From: Acidobacteriota bacterium
GTDB taxonomy: Bacteria; Acidobacteriota; Vicinamibacteria; Vicinamibacterales; UBA2999
Assembly (NCBI GenBank): GCA_030650395.1
Contig: JAUSDY010000176.1
Coordinates: forward strand, 124,001-188,000
Reading direction: 5' to 3'
DNA length: 64,000 nt
The notes beneath the pieces are model-generated. The model made no database searches, had not been told where the DNA came from, and saw only the letters and a program-made list of their open reading frames with translations. Position 1 is the stretch's first letter; every line of letters starts with the position of its first letter. A program made the position numbers and the translations under genes. Positions 19,050-28,592 of this stretch are shown one piece after another.

Positions 19050-21315
19050 ACTACTTCGACAGATGCGGACCCGCGTCCAGCATCCGGCGACCTCGCGTGA
19101 ATTGGTCGGGGTGCTTCGGATTTCGAAGGAAGACCGGGTCGCGTTCACGCGGCTGCTTCGCACGCTCGTCAACGACGGCTCGCTGGTCGAGATCAAAGGC
19201 AATCGCTACGGCCTGGCCGACCAGATGGATCTGGTCGTCGGCAAACTCGATGGCCACCCGTCCGGGTTTGGATTTGTCACGCCCGAGCGTCCCATCGAAG
19301 GCCTGACGCGCGACATCTACGTCGCTGCCCATAATCTGCAAGACGCCCTGCACGGCGATCGCGTCGTCGTGCGCATCGAACGCTATCGCGAAGACGGACG
19401 CGCCGAGGGGCGCATCGTGCGGGTTCTCGAGCGCGCGACCAGCACCATCGTCGGACGCTTCGAGATGGACTCGTCGGGGTTGGGTTTCGTCGCGCCATTC
19501 GACAAGCGGTTGCTGGCGGAGGTGCAGATTCCGAAGGCCGACGCCAGGGGCGCCGAGCCCGGACAGATGGTGACCGTGGAGATCACGCGCTGGCCGTCGC
19601 CGACGCGCCCGCCCATCGGCCTCATCATCGAGATTCTGGGCGACCTCAACGATCCCGGCGTCGACACCGAGATCATCCTTCGCAAACACAACATTGCGGA
19701 TGAGCACAGCGCCGAAGCAATCGAAGAGGCGCGGCGGATCGGCAGCGCGATTCGTGACAAGGACCTCAAGGGCCGCACCGATTTTCGCGACCGCCTGGTC
19801 GTGACCATCGACGGCGAAACAGCGAGGGACTTCGACGACGCGATCTCGATTGAGAAGCTCAAGAACGGCAACTTCTGGCTCGGCGTGCATATCGCCGACG
19901 TCGCGCATTACGTGCATGACGGCGGCGCGCTCGATACCGAGGCCTACGAGCGGGGCACTTCCGTCTACTTTCCGGAACGCGCCGTGCACATGTTCCCGTC
20001 GGAGCTGGCGACCGGCCTCTGCAGCCTGAACCCGCACGTCGATCGGCTGGTGCAGTCGTGCCTGATGGAAGTATCGCCGCGCGGCGAGGTCGTGCGCCAC
20101 GAGATGCACGACGGCATCATCCGCAGCGACGAGCGCATGACCTACACCGCCGTCAACGCGATCCTGACCGACCGCGATCCGGACACGATCGCCAGGTACC
20201 AGCCGCTCGTGCCGATGTGCGAGCTGATGGGCGGGCTGTTCCAGGTGCTGCACGCCCGGCGCAGGCGGCGAGGCTCGGTGGACTTCGACCTTCCTGAAGC
20301 GCAAGTCGTGCTCGACGAGAAGGGCTTCATCGAAAACATCATCGCGTCCGAGCGCAACGTCGCGCATCGGCTGATCGAGGAGTTCATGCTCCTTGCCAAC
20401 GAGACGGTGGCCGGGCATCTGGAGTCGCGCGGCATGCCCGCGCTCTATCGCATCCACGAGCCGCCCGATCCGCTCAAGGTGATGCAATTCGAGGAGTTCG
20501 TCAGCGCGTTTGGCTTCAGCCTCGGCACGTCCGAGGGCTCCGTCAAGCCGATGCACTTCCAGAAGCTGGTCGACAAGATCCGCGGCGTGCCGGCCGAACG
20601 GCCGATCGCGTTTCTCATGCTGCGGACGATGCAGAAGGCCCGTTACGACGCGATCAACGTCGGCCACTTCGGGCTGGCGGCCGAAACCTATACGCACTTC
20701 ACGTCGCCGATTCGCCGCTACCCCGACCTGGTCGTGCATCGCCTGCTGCGCGAACTGCGCCACACCAAGGTCAGCGACGACCGGAAGGCCGAGCTCGAGG
20801 AAGACCTGCCGGAAGTCGGGCGCCACACCTCAGAGCGCGAGCGCCGCGCCGCCGAAGCCGAGCGTGAAATTCTGCAGTGGAAGAAGGTCCGCTTCATGGC
20901 CGACAAGGTCGGCGATGTGTTCGACGGCTACATCACCGGCGTCGCCGCGTTCGGCATGTTCGTCGAGCTGATCGATCACTACGTCGAAGGCCTCGTTCAC
21001 GTCACGACGATGGCGGATGACTACTACCGGTTCCGCGAGCAATCGCATGCGCTGTTCGGCGAGAACACCAAGAAGACGTATGCGCTCGGCGATCGCGTGA
21101 CGGTCCAGATCATCCGCGTCGACATGGAACGCCGGCAGATCGATCTCGGGCTCGCAGACGTCCTGGAGAAAGTCCGCAGGGACGAGCGCAGCCGCGGGCC
21201 GATGCGCAGCTCGGCGCGGCCGAAGAAAGAGCAGCGCAAGGAAACGCCGGAGCAGCGCCGCCGCGGGAAGAAGCAACGGATGGGCAGGAACGAGCGGAAG
21301 AGAAAGAAGAAATAA
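19036..21315 (+). CDS. rnr: Ribonuclease R
   Basis: RNase R is a 3'-5' exoribonuclease that degrades structured RNA. The 759-residue protein has an N-terminal winged-helix domain (about 1-75), cold-shock-like OB folds, and the RNB catalytic domain with the acidic motif ARDFDDAISIEKL near residue 265. It also has the downstream TSPIRRYPDLVVHRLL motif, an S1 domain near 635-715 (VFDGYITGVAAFGMFVEL), and a Lys/Arg-rich tail that in the family helps unwind duplex RNA. The start is a TTG at 19036, six bases after AGGTGA, overlapping the glycerate kinase stop by 14 bases. Confidence 0.95.
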   Translation: MNKDELLRQMRTRVQHPATSRELVGVLRISKEDRVAFTRLLRTLVNDGSLVEIKGNRYGLADQMDLVVGKLDGHPSGFGFVTPERPIEGLTRDIYVAAHNLQDALHGDRVVVRIERYREDGRAEGRIVRVLERATSTIVGRFEMDSSGLGFVAPFDKRLLAEVQIPKADARGAEPGQMVTVEITRWPSPTRPPIGLIIEILGDLNDPGVDTEIILRKHNIADEHSAEAIEEARRIGSAIRDKDLKGRTDFRDRLVVTIDGETARDFDDAISIEKLKNGNFWLGVHIADVAHYVHDGGALDTEAYERGTSVYFPERAVHMFPSELATGLCSLNPHVDRLVQSCLMEVSPRGEVVRHEMHDGIIRSDERMTYTAVNAILTDRDPDTIARYQPLVPMCELMGGLFQVLHARRRRRGSVDFDLPEAQVVLDEKGFIENIIASERNVAHRLIEEFMLLANETVAGHLESRGMPALYRIHEPPDPLKVMQFEEFVSAFGFSLGTSEGSVKPMHFQKLVDKIRGVPAERPIAFLMLRTMQKARYDAINVGHFGLAAETYTHFTSPIRRYPDLVVHRLLRELRHTKVSDDRKAELEEDLPEVGRHTSERERRAAEAEREILQWKKVRFMADKVGDVFDGYITGVAAFGMFVELIDHYVEGLVHVTTMADDYYRFREQSHALFGENTKKTYALGDRVTVQIIRVDMERRQIDLGLADVLEKVRRDERSRGPMRSSARPKKEQRKETPEQRRRGKKQRMGRNERKRKKK

Positions 21316-21330
21316 CCAATTACGAATAAC
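21315..21330. repeat. Junction repeat, single copy of a 16-mer
   Basis: ACCAATTACGAATAAC lies between the rnr stop and the selB start. The identical 16-mer occurs twice more at 41030-41045 and 41051-41066, about 20 kb away, also in a gap between two genes. Its base composition is about 30% GC in a GC-rich genome. Confidence 0.75.
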
Positions 21331-21339
21331 GAAACAGAT

Positions 21340-23298
21340 TTGACACAGAACTTGGTTGTCGGCACCGCCGGGCACATCGATCACGGCAAGAGCACGCTCG
21401 TTCATGCGCTGACCGGCATCGATCCCGACCGCCTCAAGGAAGAGAAGGCGCGCGGCATCACCATTGAACTCGGGTTTGCGCACGCCACCATCGGCGACGT
21501 GCGGGTCGCCTTCGTGGATGTGCCCGGCCACGAGAAGTTCGTGCGCACCATGCTCGCCGGTGTCGGCGGCATCGATTGCGTGATGCTGATCGTCGCGTCC
21601 GACGAGTCGGTCATGCCGCAGACGCGCGAACACTTCGACATCTGCCGGCTGCTGCACATCCCGCGCGGCATCGTCGTGCTGACGAAGGCAGACGCCTCGG
21701 ACGAAGACACGCGTGCGCTGGTTCGGCAGGATGTCGCCGATCTGGTGAAAGGGTCGTTCCTGGAACAGGCGCCGGTCGTCGAGGTGTCGGCGAACACGGG
21801 TGAAGGACTCGATGCGCTGCGATCGGCCATCGCCGCCAACGCCGCGCTGATCGGCCGCCGCCCGCTCGACGGTGCCGCGCGCCTGCCGATCGATCGCGCG
21901 TTTTCGATAAAGGGGTTCGGCACCGTGGTCACCGGCACGCTCGTGTCGGGCCGCATCCGGGTTGACGACGGCCTGGCGCTGCTGCCCGGAGACCGCGTCG
22001 TGAAGGTTCGCGGCATCCAGGTGCACGGCACATCGGCCACCGAAGCCGTGGCCGGCCAGCGGACGGCGATTAACCTCGGCGGCGTCGAGGTCGCAGACAT
22101 CTCGCGCGGTCAGACGCTCGCCACCCCGAAGAGCGTCAGCGTCACCAGGCGCGTCGACGCCCTGGTGGATCTGCTGCCGTCATCGAAGCCCCTTCGGCAC
22201 GGCGCGCGCGTCCGCATGCACAACGGCACGAGCGAGATTCTGGGGCGCGTGTCGATTGCCGGACCCTCGGCCACAGCGATTGCGCCGGGAGGGCGAGCGT
22301 TGGTACGGCTGCGGCTCGAGCAGCCTGCCGTGCTGACGCGGGGCGATCGCTTCATCATCCGCGCCTACTCGCCGCCGATCACGATCGGCGGCGGCCGTGT
22401 GCTTGACCCCGCGCCGACACGCCCAGGGGTGCGCTCCGCGGAGGGCGCGGCCAGTCTCGAGCGCCTTCAGCCATTCGACTCGCGGCCTTCGACAACTTCA
22501 GCCGAAGGCCACTCGCTCAAACCAGGGGCAGAAGACGAGCTTCAGGCGATCGCGTCCATGGTCGTCGCGGCCGGCCTGGCCGGCGTTGCTGCCGCGTCAC
22601 TCGTCTCTCGCGCCGGTGTGTCGCCGAAGCAACTCGGCGCCACGATTGACGCGTTGGGACGACGAAGCTTCGTCGTGGCCGGCGATCGCGTGGTGGATGG
22701 CGCCAGCCTCACGCGCGCGGGCCAGGCGTTGATCAAGATCGTGACCGCGTTCCACGGCTCGCATCCACTGAGCGAAGGCCTGCCGCGGGAAGAGGCCAGG
22801 GAGAAGGTGTTTGCGCGATCGGCGCCCGCCATTTTCGAGAAGGTGATCGACGACCTGAAAGCGGCGAAGGCACTCGCGGGCACCGATCGGCTGGCGCTGG
22901 CAAGTCACCGCGTGACGGTGTCGGGCGAAGACGCGAGGGTGAAGACCGCGGTCGCGGAGGCGTACCGGCGCGCGGGGCTCAAGCCGCCCGACGCGGCCGC
23001 CGTGGCCGCCGAAGCGGGCTCACCGGGCGCCGTCGTCGAGAAGATCACGGCGCTCCTGCTCAGGGAAAAGGCGCTGGTGCGCCTCGACACGTTGATCTTT
23101 CACGCCGAGGTGTTGGGACAACTGAAGGACGACGTGCGCGCGCTCAAAGCCAGCGCGCCGGACGGCCGCGCCACGGTGGACGTGGCGGCCTTCAAGGATC
23201 GTTACGGTGTGACCAGAAAGTTCGCGATTCCGCTGCTCGAGTATCTCGATCGGGAGCGCGTGACGAGACGAACGGGAGACGTCCGCCTCGTCCTCTAA
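21340..23298 (+). CDS. selB: Selenocysteine-specific elongation factor SelB
   Basis: SelB is the GTPase that delivers Sec-tRNA to UGA codons marked by a SECIS hairpin. The 652-residue protein has the EF-Tu-like G domain with [17 protein letters not shown] (about 8-24), a G2 region [10 protein letters not shown]3 DVPGHEKFV and G4 TKAD. Domains II and III follow ([18 protein letters not shown] and a GGGRVLDP end), then C-terminal winged helices for SECIS binding. The start is TTG at 21340, embedded in the octamer CAGATTTG. Between the GTPase body and the winged helices is a spacer of roughly 35 residues encoded by a palindromic insertion. selA, selC and selD are not in the window. Confidence 0.93.
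   Translation: MTQNLVVGTAGHIDHGKSTLVHALTGIDPDRLKEEKARGITIELGFAHATIGDVRVAFVDVPGHEKFVRTMLAGVGGIDCVMLIVASDESVMPQTREHFDICRLLHIPRGIVVLTKADASDEDTRALVRQDVADLVKGSFLEQAPVVEVSANTGEGLDALRSAIAANAALIGRRPLDGAARLPIDRAFSIKGFGTVVTGTLVSGRIRVDDGLALLPGDRVVKVRGIQVHGTSATEAVAGQRTAINLGGVEVADISRGQTLATPKSVSVTRRVDALVDLLPSSKPLRHGARVRMHNGTSEILGRVSIAGPSATAIAPGGRALVRLRLEQPAVLTRGDRFIIRAYSPPITIGGGRVLDPAPTRPGVRSAEGAASLERLQPFDSRPSTTSAEGHSLKPGAEDELQAIASMVVAAGLAGVAAASLVSRAGVSPKQLGATIDALGRRSFVVAGDRVVDGASLTRAGQALIKIVTAFHGSHPLSEGLPREEAREKVFARSAPAIFEKVIDDLKAAKALAGTDRLALASHRVTVSGEDARVKTAVAEAYRRAGLKPPDAAAVAAEAGSPGAVVEKITALLLREKALVRLDTLIFHAEVLGQLKDDVRALKASAPDGRATVDVAAFKDRYGVTRKFAIPLLEYLDRERVTRRTGDVRLVL
22484..22510. repeat. Intragenic palindrome in the selB linker
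   Basis: GGCCTTCG (22484-22491) pairs with CGAAGGCC (22503-22510) around an 11-base loop. It is translated in frame as part of a low-complexity linker between SelB domain III and the winged helices. It is probably a tolerated repetitive insertion. Confidence 0.5.
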
Positions 23299-23311
23299 TG
23301 GAGCCTGAAGG

Positions 23312-23470
23312 CTACTTGTCGTCGCCCTTTATTCCACTCTTGAAATTCTTGATGCCGGCGCCGATGCCCTTGCCAAGCTCGGGCAAACGGTTCGCGCCGA
23401 AAATGAGGATCACAATTGCCAGAATGATGAGCATTTCCGGCATACCGATGGGCCCGAACAGACCAAGCAT
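23312..23470 (-). CDS. tatA: Twin-arginine translocase subunit TatA/TatE
   Basis: This 52-residue protein exports folded proteins as the pore-forming part of the Tat system. It shows the complete TatA pattern. A short periplasmic end (MLGLFGPIG) comes first. The membrane helix [20 protein letters not shown] carries the conserved Phe-Gly at the hinge. The amphipathic helix [19 protein letters not shown] and a short charged tail follow. The start is ATG at 23470 with AGGAGA four bases upstream. It lies convergent to selB with a 13-base gap. No tatC or tatB is visible here. Confidence 0.9.
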   Translation of the reverse strand: MLGLFGPIGMPEMLIILAIVILIFGANRLPELGKGIGAGIKNFKSGIKGDDK

Positions 23471-23534
23471 GAAATCTCCTTGGGACCGCGAAAAGCTGCG
23501 GCCGTGGGGTCGATTGTAGCACCCCTGTTAGTAG

Positions 23535-23555
23535 GGCACCCCTCTTAGGGGTGCC
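23535..23555. repeat. Intergenic 9-bp hairpin, REP-like
   Basis: GGCACCCCT and AGGGGTGCC are separated by CTT in the 202-base gap between tatA and tonB. A partial copy (GCACCCCTGTTAG) begins at 23519, so the element looks repetitive rather than a simple terminator. No T tract follows on either strand. Confidence 0.45.
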
Positions 23556-23622
23556 GAAGGGGTCTGAGGCTATTCGTCCCCAAACGCCGTCAAACAGGTA
23601 TGGCGCTGGCTTTGCACTTGTC

Positions 23623-23657
23623 AGCCCATAACCCGTCGGTCACAATGACCGTGGGCT
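23623..23657 (+). promoter_or_regulatory. Nested hairpin in the tonB leader
   Basis: The inner stem is CGGTCA/TGACCG (23637-23642 with 23646-23651) around CAA; the outer stem is AGCCCA/TGGGCT (23623-23628 with 23652-23657). The structure ends 15 bases before the tonB ATG, so it could be an operator or a leader structure. No known riboswitch consensus was recognised. Confidence 0.3.
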
Positions 23658-23672
23658 GGCTGTGTAGGCCGC

Positions 23673-24560
23673 ATGGCAGATCTAACGTCCAAAACGAAGC
23701 AGGTAGAGTCGCGATCGGCGCCGTTACAATTGACGGACCATCCGGTCGAGTTGCGCTTCGGCTTTGAAAGCCGCCAGTCAAATGTGGGCGTCGGTGCCTC
23801 CGTGGCCGCGCATCTGGGCTTTGCTTTGCTGTTCCTGCTGGCTCTCCGGCTCGCACCACAGCCGGGCCCGCCGACCGTCTTCGATACGCCCGATATTACA
23901 TCCCTGATTTTCCTGCCCATTCCTGGTCCGGGCGGCGGTGGCGGCGGTGGTGGCAACAAGGCACCGGAGCCGCCGCGTAAGGCCGAGGTCAAGGGCGTCG
24001 AGGCGGTGTCCATCCCGGTCGAGAAAAAGGTCGACCTGAAGCCAGACCCGCCGAAGGAAACACCTCCGGAGGAGCTCGTGCTCCCCGTGAAGCCGATGGC
24101 GGCGGCGGAGCAGCCGTTGCCCGGCATCATTCAGCCGACGGCGCCGACAACCGAGTCGCAGGGCGCGGGCGCTGGAGGCGGAGCGGGCACCGGCACGGGA
24201 ACGGGCGCAGGGTCGGGCCAGGGGTCGGGCATCGGCCCCGGCTTTGGCGGCGGCATCGGCGGGGGAGCGTATCGACCTGGCTCGGGAATCACCCTGCCGC
24301 GGGTGCTGAGAGAAGTGAAGCCGGCCTACACCGCCGACGCCATGCGCGCCAAGGTGCAGGGCTCGGTCTGGCTCGAATGCATCGTGATGCTGGACGGCTC
24401 GGTGGGCGACGTCAAGGTCACGCGGTCGCTCGATCCGATTTTTGGCCTCGATCAGGAAGCGATCAAGGCCGCCAAGCAGTGGAAGTTCGCCCCGGGCATG
24501 CGCCAGGGCGAGCCGGTGCCGGTCATCATCACGATTGAGCTCACCTTCACGCTCCGCTGA
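23673..24560 (+). CDS. TonB-family energy-transducing protein
   Basis: TonB spans the periplasm and passes proton-motive force from ExbB/ExbD to outer-membrane receptors. The 295-residue protein has one membrane helix (VAAHLGFALLFLLALRLA, about residues 45-62). A long Pro/Lys/Glu-rich part follows with KKVDLKPDPPKETPPEE, then a Gly/Thr/Ser-rich spacer (about 155-200). The C-terminal TonB fold contains LREVKPAYTADAMRAKVQGSVWLECIVMLDGSVGDVKV and ends in a beta-strand ITIELTFTLR. No exbB or exbD is adjacent and no receptor gene is in the window, so the partner receptor is unknown. Confidence 0.88.
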   Translation: MADLTSKTKQVESRSAPLQLTDHPVELRFGFESRQSNVGVGASVAAHLGFALLFLLALRLAPQPGPPTVFDTPDITSLIFLPIPGPGGGGGGGGNKAPEPPRKAEVKGVEAVSIPVEKKVDLKPDPPKETPPEELVLPVKPMAAAEQPLPGIIQPTAPTTESQGAGAGGGAGTGTGTGAGSGQGSGIGPGFGGGIGGGAYRPGSGITLPRVLREVKPAYTADAMRAKVQGSVWLECIVMLDGSVGDVKVTRSLDPIFGLDQEAIKAAKQWKFAPGMRQGEPVPVIITIELTFTLR

Positions 24561-24597
24561 TTTTTCAAGCCACCGGCCGTCGCTCGTTGAGGCGAAC

Positions 24598-24740
24598 GTT
24601 CCTCACGGGGGTTCCTCGCAGGGGTTCCCACGGCGGTTCCATACGAGGGTTCTAACGAAGGTGCTACCGCGGTTCCGCGAACCTCCGTGAAGAACCGTCG
24701 TTTGGAACCGCGGTGGGGAACCTTCGTGGGGAACCGTCGT
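24598..24740. repeat. Inverted array of 12-13 bp repeats
   Basis: The left half is a run of units beginning GTTCC: GTTCCTCACGGGG (24598-24610), GTTCCTCGCAGGG (24611-24623), GTTCCCACGGCG, GTTCCATACGAGG, GTTCTAACGAAG and GTGCTACCGCG. After a centre near 24672-24685 the pattern inverts and units end in GAACC: GTGAAGAACC, GTCGTTTGGAACC, GCGGTGGGGAACC, TTCGTGGGGAACC. The whole can fold back as several alternative hairpins. It fills the gap after tonB and forms the N-terminal codons of the truncated hydrolase frame. Confidence 0.75.
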
Positions 24741-25166
24741 CAGTCCGAGCAACCGCGCGGGCTGGCGAGTGCGATTGGCTTTCTGATGATGGCGACGAGC
24801 GTGCCGCTGCAATGGCAGAAGCAGTTTCCGACGATCGAGGCGTCCGACAAGTGGCTGGCCGATCAGATCGCGTCGCGCTCGAAGGCCACCGACGCCAACG
24901 ATATGTTGTATTACTTCCGCGCGATCGAAGACTACAACCCCGCGCCGCACCTGGCGAAGATCACGGCGCCGCTGCTGGCGATCAACTCCGCGGACGACTT
25001 CGTGAACCCGCCTGAGCTGCCGATGATGCAGGACCTGATCAGGCAGGTGAAGAACGGCCGCTTCGTCCTGCTGCCGATCACCGATGCGACCCGTGGCCAC
25101 GGCAGCCACTCGCTGCCGGCGATCTGGGGGCCGGAGCTGGTAAAATTCATGGCGGAGCTTAAGTAG
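24687..25166 (+). pseudogene. Truncated alpha/beta-hydrolase (homoserine acetyltransferase-like), C-terminal fragment
   Basis: The open frame of 159 codons begins inside the repeat array; recognisable protein sequence begins at about 24756 (RGLASAIGFLMMATSVPLQW). From there it matches the C-terminal part of MetX-like alpha/beta hydrolases. It includes YNPAPHLAKITAPLLAINSADDFVNPPEL, which carries the catalytic-acid region, and ITDATRGHGSH, which carries the catalytic histidine. The nucleophile elbow (G-x-S-x-G), the oxyanion region and the whole N-terminal half are missing. It is therefore most likely a gene remnant, probably without enzymatic activity. The 5' break coincides with the inverted 13-bp array, suggesting that the array arose at or caused the deletion point. 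The stop lies inside the next junction repeat. Confidence 0.7.
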
Positions 25167-25199
25167 ATCTCAGATTGCAGATCTCAGATTGCAGATTTG
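25165..25199. repeat. Junction repeat, two perfect 14-bp units plus a part unit
   Basis: AGATCTCAGATTGC occurs at 25165-25178 and 25179-25192, followed by the partial unit AGATTTG (25193-25199). The first unit holds two bases of the upstream TAG, and the last holds the TTG start of prfC, so the whole gap between two reading frames is repeat. GC content is well below that of the genes. Confidence 0.8.
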
Positions 25200-26798
25200 T
25201 CAGAAACCGTTATTACGAATCCAGCGCTGAAAGCCGAAGTCGATCGACGACGGACCTTCGCGATCATTTCTCACCCGGACGCCGGCAAGACGACGCTGAC
25301 TGAGAAGCTCCTGCTGTACGCGGGAGCCATCGAGCTGGCGGGCGCGGTGCGCGGCCGCAAGACCGAGCGCGCGGTGGTGTCGGACTGGATGGACATCGAG
25401 CGTGAGCGCGGCATCTCGGTGACGTCGGCCGCGGTCGAGTTCGACATCGGCGCGCATCGCCTCACGCTGCTCGACACGCCGGGCCACAAGGATTTCAGCG
25501 AAGACACTTACCGCACGCTGTTCGCCGTCGACGGCGTCGTGATGGTGATCGACGCCGCCAAGGGCATCGAGTCGCAGACCCGCAAGCTGTTCGAAGTCTG
25601 CAAGCTCCGGCGCCTGCCGGTGCTCACGTTCATCAACAAGCTCGATCAGCCGAGCCGCGACCCGTTCGATCTGCTCGACGAGATCGAGCGCGTGCTCGGC
25701 ATCCATGCCGTGCCGATGAACTGGCCGATCGGCAGCGGCGATCGCTTCCGCGGCGTGTTCGACCTTCAGGGCTCCAACATTGTCCATTTCTACGAGCGCA
25801 AGGGGCGGGCGCAGGAAGCGCCCGTGCAGGTATCGTCGGCCCAGGACCCGCGTCTGGCCGAGTTGCTCGGGCAAGAGGCATGGCAGCACCTGATCGACGA
25901 GACGTCGCTCGTCAGCGGCGCCGGCACGGCGTTCGATCACCAGGCCTACCTGGAATTCCGCCACACGCCGGTCTTCTTCGGCAGCGCGCTGTCGAACTTT
26001 GGCCTGGAGCCGTTCCTGAAGGCGTTGACCGAGCTGGCGCCGTCGCCCAGGGCGCGCATCAGCGACCAGGGCCTGATCCTGCCCGAGTCACCGAACTTCA
26101 GCGCGTTCGTGTTCAAGATCCAGGCGAACATGAACCGCCGCCATCGCGACCGCGTGGCGTTTCTCCGCGTCTGTTCGGGGCTGTTCGAAAAGGACATGGT
26201 GATCACCAACGCGAGGCAGGGCGCCGAGATCCGGGCCGCCCGGCCATACCGGTTCTTCGGCGGCAAGCGGGAGACCATCGATCGTGCCTATCCGGGTGAT
26301 GTGGTCGGCCTGGTGAATCCCGGCCAGTTCGCGATCGGCGACACGCTGTATGCGGGTGTGCCGCTGAAGTATCCGCCGATCCCGCGGTTCCCCGCCGAGC
26401 ACTTCGGCATTGCGCGCCTGCGCGACGTGCGGTTCAAGCAGTTTGACGATGGCATCAGGCAGCTGGAGGAGGAAGGCCTGATGCAGGTCCTCTATCCGAC
26501 GGTCGGCCGGCGCGAGCCGATTCTCGGCACCGTGGGCCCGCTGCAACTGGAAGTGCTGGCAGCGCGGCTGCAGGATGAATACAACGTGTCGGCCGACGTC
26601 GATTCGTTGCCCTACACGGCGGCACGCTGGGTGGTCGGTCCGCCCTTGAAGATTGCGGCGATGGCGGCGTCGACCTCAGGGACGCGGAGCGCGACGGATC
26701 GCGAAGGCCGGCCGGTGATGTTGTTCGAATCGGAATGGGCCTTGGACTACTGCGCGCGCAACAATCCGGACGTGCAGTTGCTCGCGGTGATGCCTTAG
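25197..26798 (+). CDS. prfC: Peptide chain release factor 3
   Basis: RF3 is a translational GTPase that recycles RF1/RF2 from the ribosome after termination. The 533-residue protein has the G1 loop ISHPDAGKTTLTEKLL (about residues 24-39), the RF3-typical switch region TERAVVSDWMDIERERGISVTS, G3 LLDTPGHKDFSEDTYR, G4 FINKLDQ, and the C-terminal RF3 domain ending in ARNNPDVQLLAVMP. SDWM-x-IE-x-ERGIS distinguishes it from EF-G and TypA. The start is TTG at 25197, directly abutting the 14-bp junction repeat, and no clear Shine-Dalgarno sequence is visible. Expression may depend on read-through from upstream. Confidence 0.95.
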   Translation: MSETVITNPALKAEVDRRRTFAIISHPDAGKTTLTEKLLLYAGAIELAGAVRGRKTERAVVSDWMDIERERGISVTSAAVEFDIGAHRLTLLDTPGHKDFSEDTYRTLFAVDGVVMVIDAAKGIESQTRKLFEVCKLRRLPVLTFINKLDQPSRDPFDLLDEIERVLGIHAVPMNWPIGSGDRFRGVFDLQGSNIVHFYERKGRAQEAPVQVSSAQDPRLAELLGQEAWQHLIDETSLVSGAGTAFDHQAYLEFRHTPVFFGSALSNFGLEPFLKALTELAPSPRARISDQGLILPESPNFSAFVFKIQANMNRRHRDRVAFLRVCSGLFEKDMVITNARQGAEIRAARPYRFFGGKRETIDRAYPGDVVGLVNPGQFAIGDTLYAGVPLKYPPIPRFPAEHFGIARLRDVRFKQFDDGIRQLEEEGLMQVLYPTVGRREPILGTVGPLQLEVLAARLQDEYNVSADVDSLPYTAARWVVGPPLKIAAMAASTSGTRSATDREGRPVMLFESEWALDYCARNNPDVQLLAVMP

Positions 26799-26806
26799 GG
26801 GAGGCT

Positions 26807-26930
26807 TGTTAGTTGAAAGTTGTTAGTTGAAAGTTGGCAGTTTCAGTTGCAAGTTCCCAAAAGAAAAAGCCCGGCGGGGAAGTCCCACCGGGCCAACTTT
26901 CAACTGACAACTTTCAACTTCCAACTAACT
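26807..26930. repeat. Inverted pair of 14-bp tandem repeats flanking the groL terminator
   Basis: TGTTAGTTGAAAGT occurs twice in tandem at 26807-26820 and 26821-26834 with degenerate copies to about 26855. After the terminator hairpin, complementary units (ACTTTCAACTGACA and ACTTTCAACT) follow from about 26897 to 26930. The whole 124-base gap between prfC and groL is thus one large imperfect inverted repeat with the terminator at its centre. The stretch is strikingly AT-rich for this genome. Confidence 0.75.
26859..26893 (-). terminator. Rho-independent terminator of the groS-groL operon
   Basis: Read on the minus strand, GCCCGG-T-GGG pairs with CCC-G-CCGGGC around a five-base loop. TTTTTCTTTT follows immediately (complement of 26859-26868). 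It lies about 45 bases beyond the groL stop, the expected place. On the plus strand the hairpin is followed only by a short T run, so it may act weakly for prfC too. Confidence 0.8.
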
Positions 26931-26937
26931 GGGTCTT

Positions 26938-28584
<1,647 letters not shown>

Positions 28585-28592
28585 TCAGCTGG

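Noticed and set aside
19051-20826. A 591-codon minus-strand open frame inside rnr
   Set aside because: GC-rich third positions leave the opposite strand open; the product is a His/Arg/Asp-rich shadow with no family, while RNase R motifs are all on the plus strand.
23295-23522. A 75-codon minus-strand frame over the tatA region
   Set aside because: It is in another frame from the clear TatA protein, which has a good ribosome-binding site and the full TatA pattern.
24598-24740. CRISPR array
   Set aside because: Units are only 12-13 bp, contiguous, inverted halfway and without unique spacers; no cas genes in the window.
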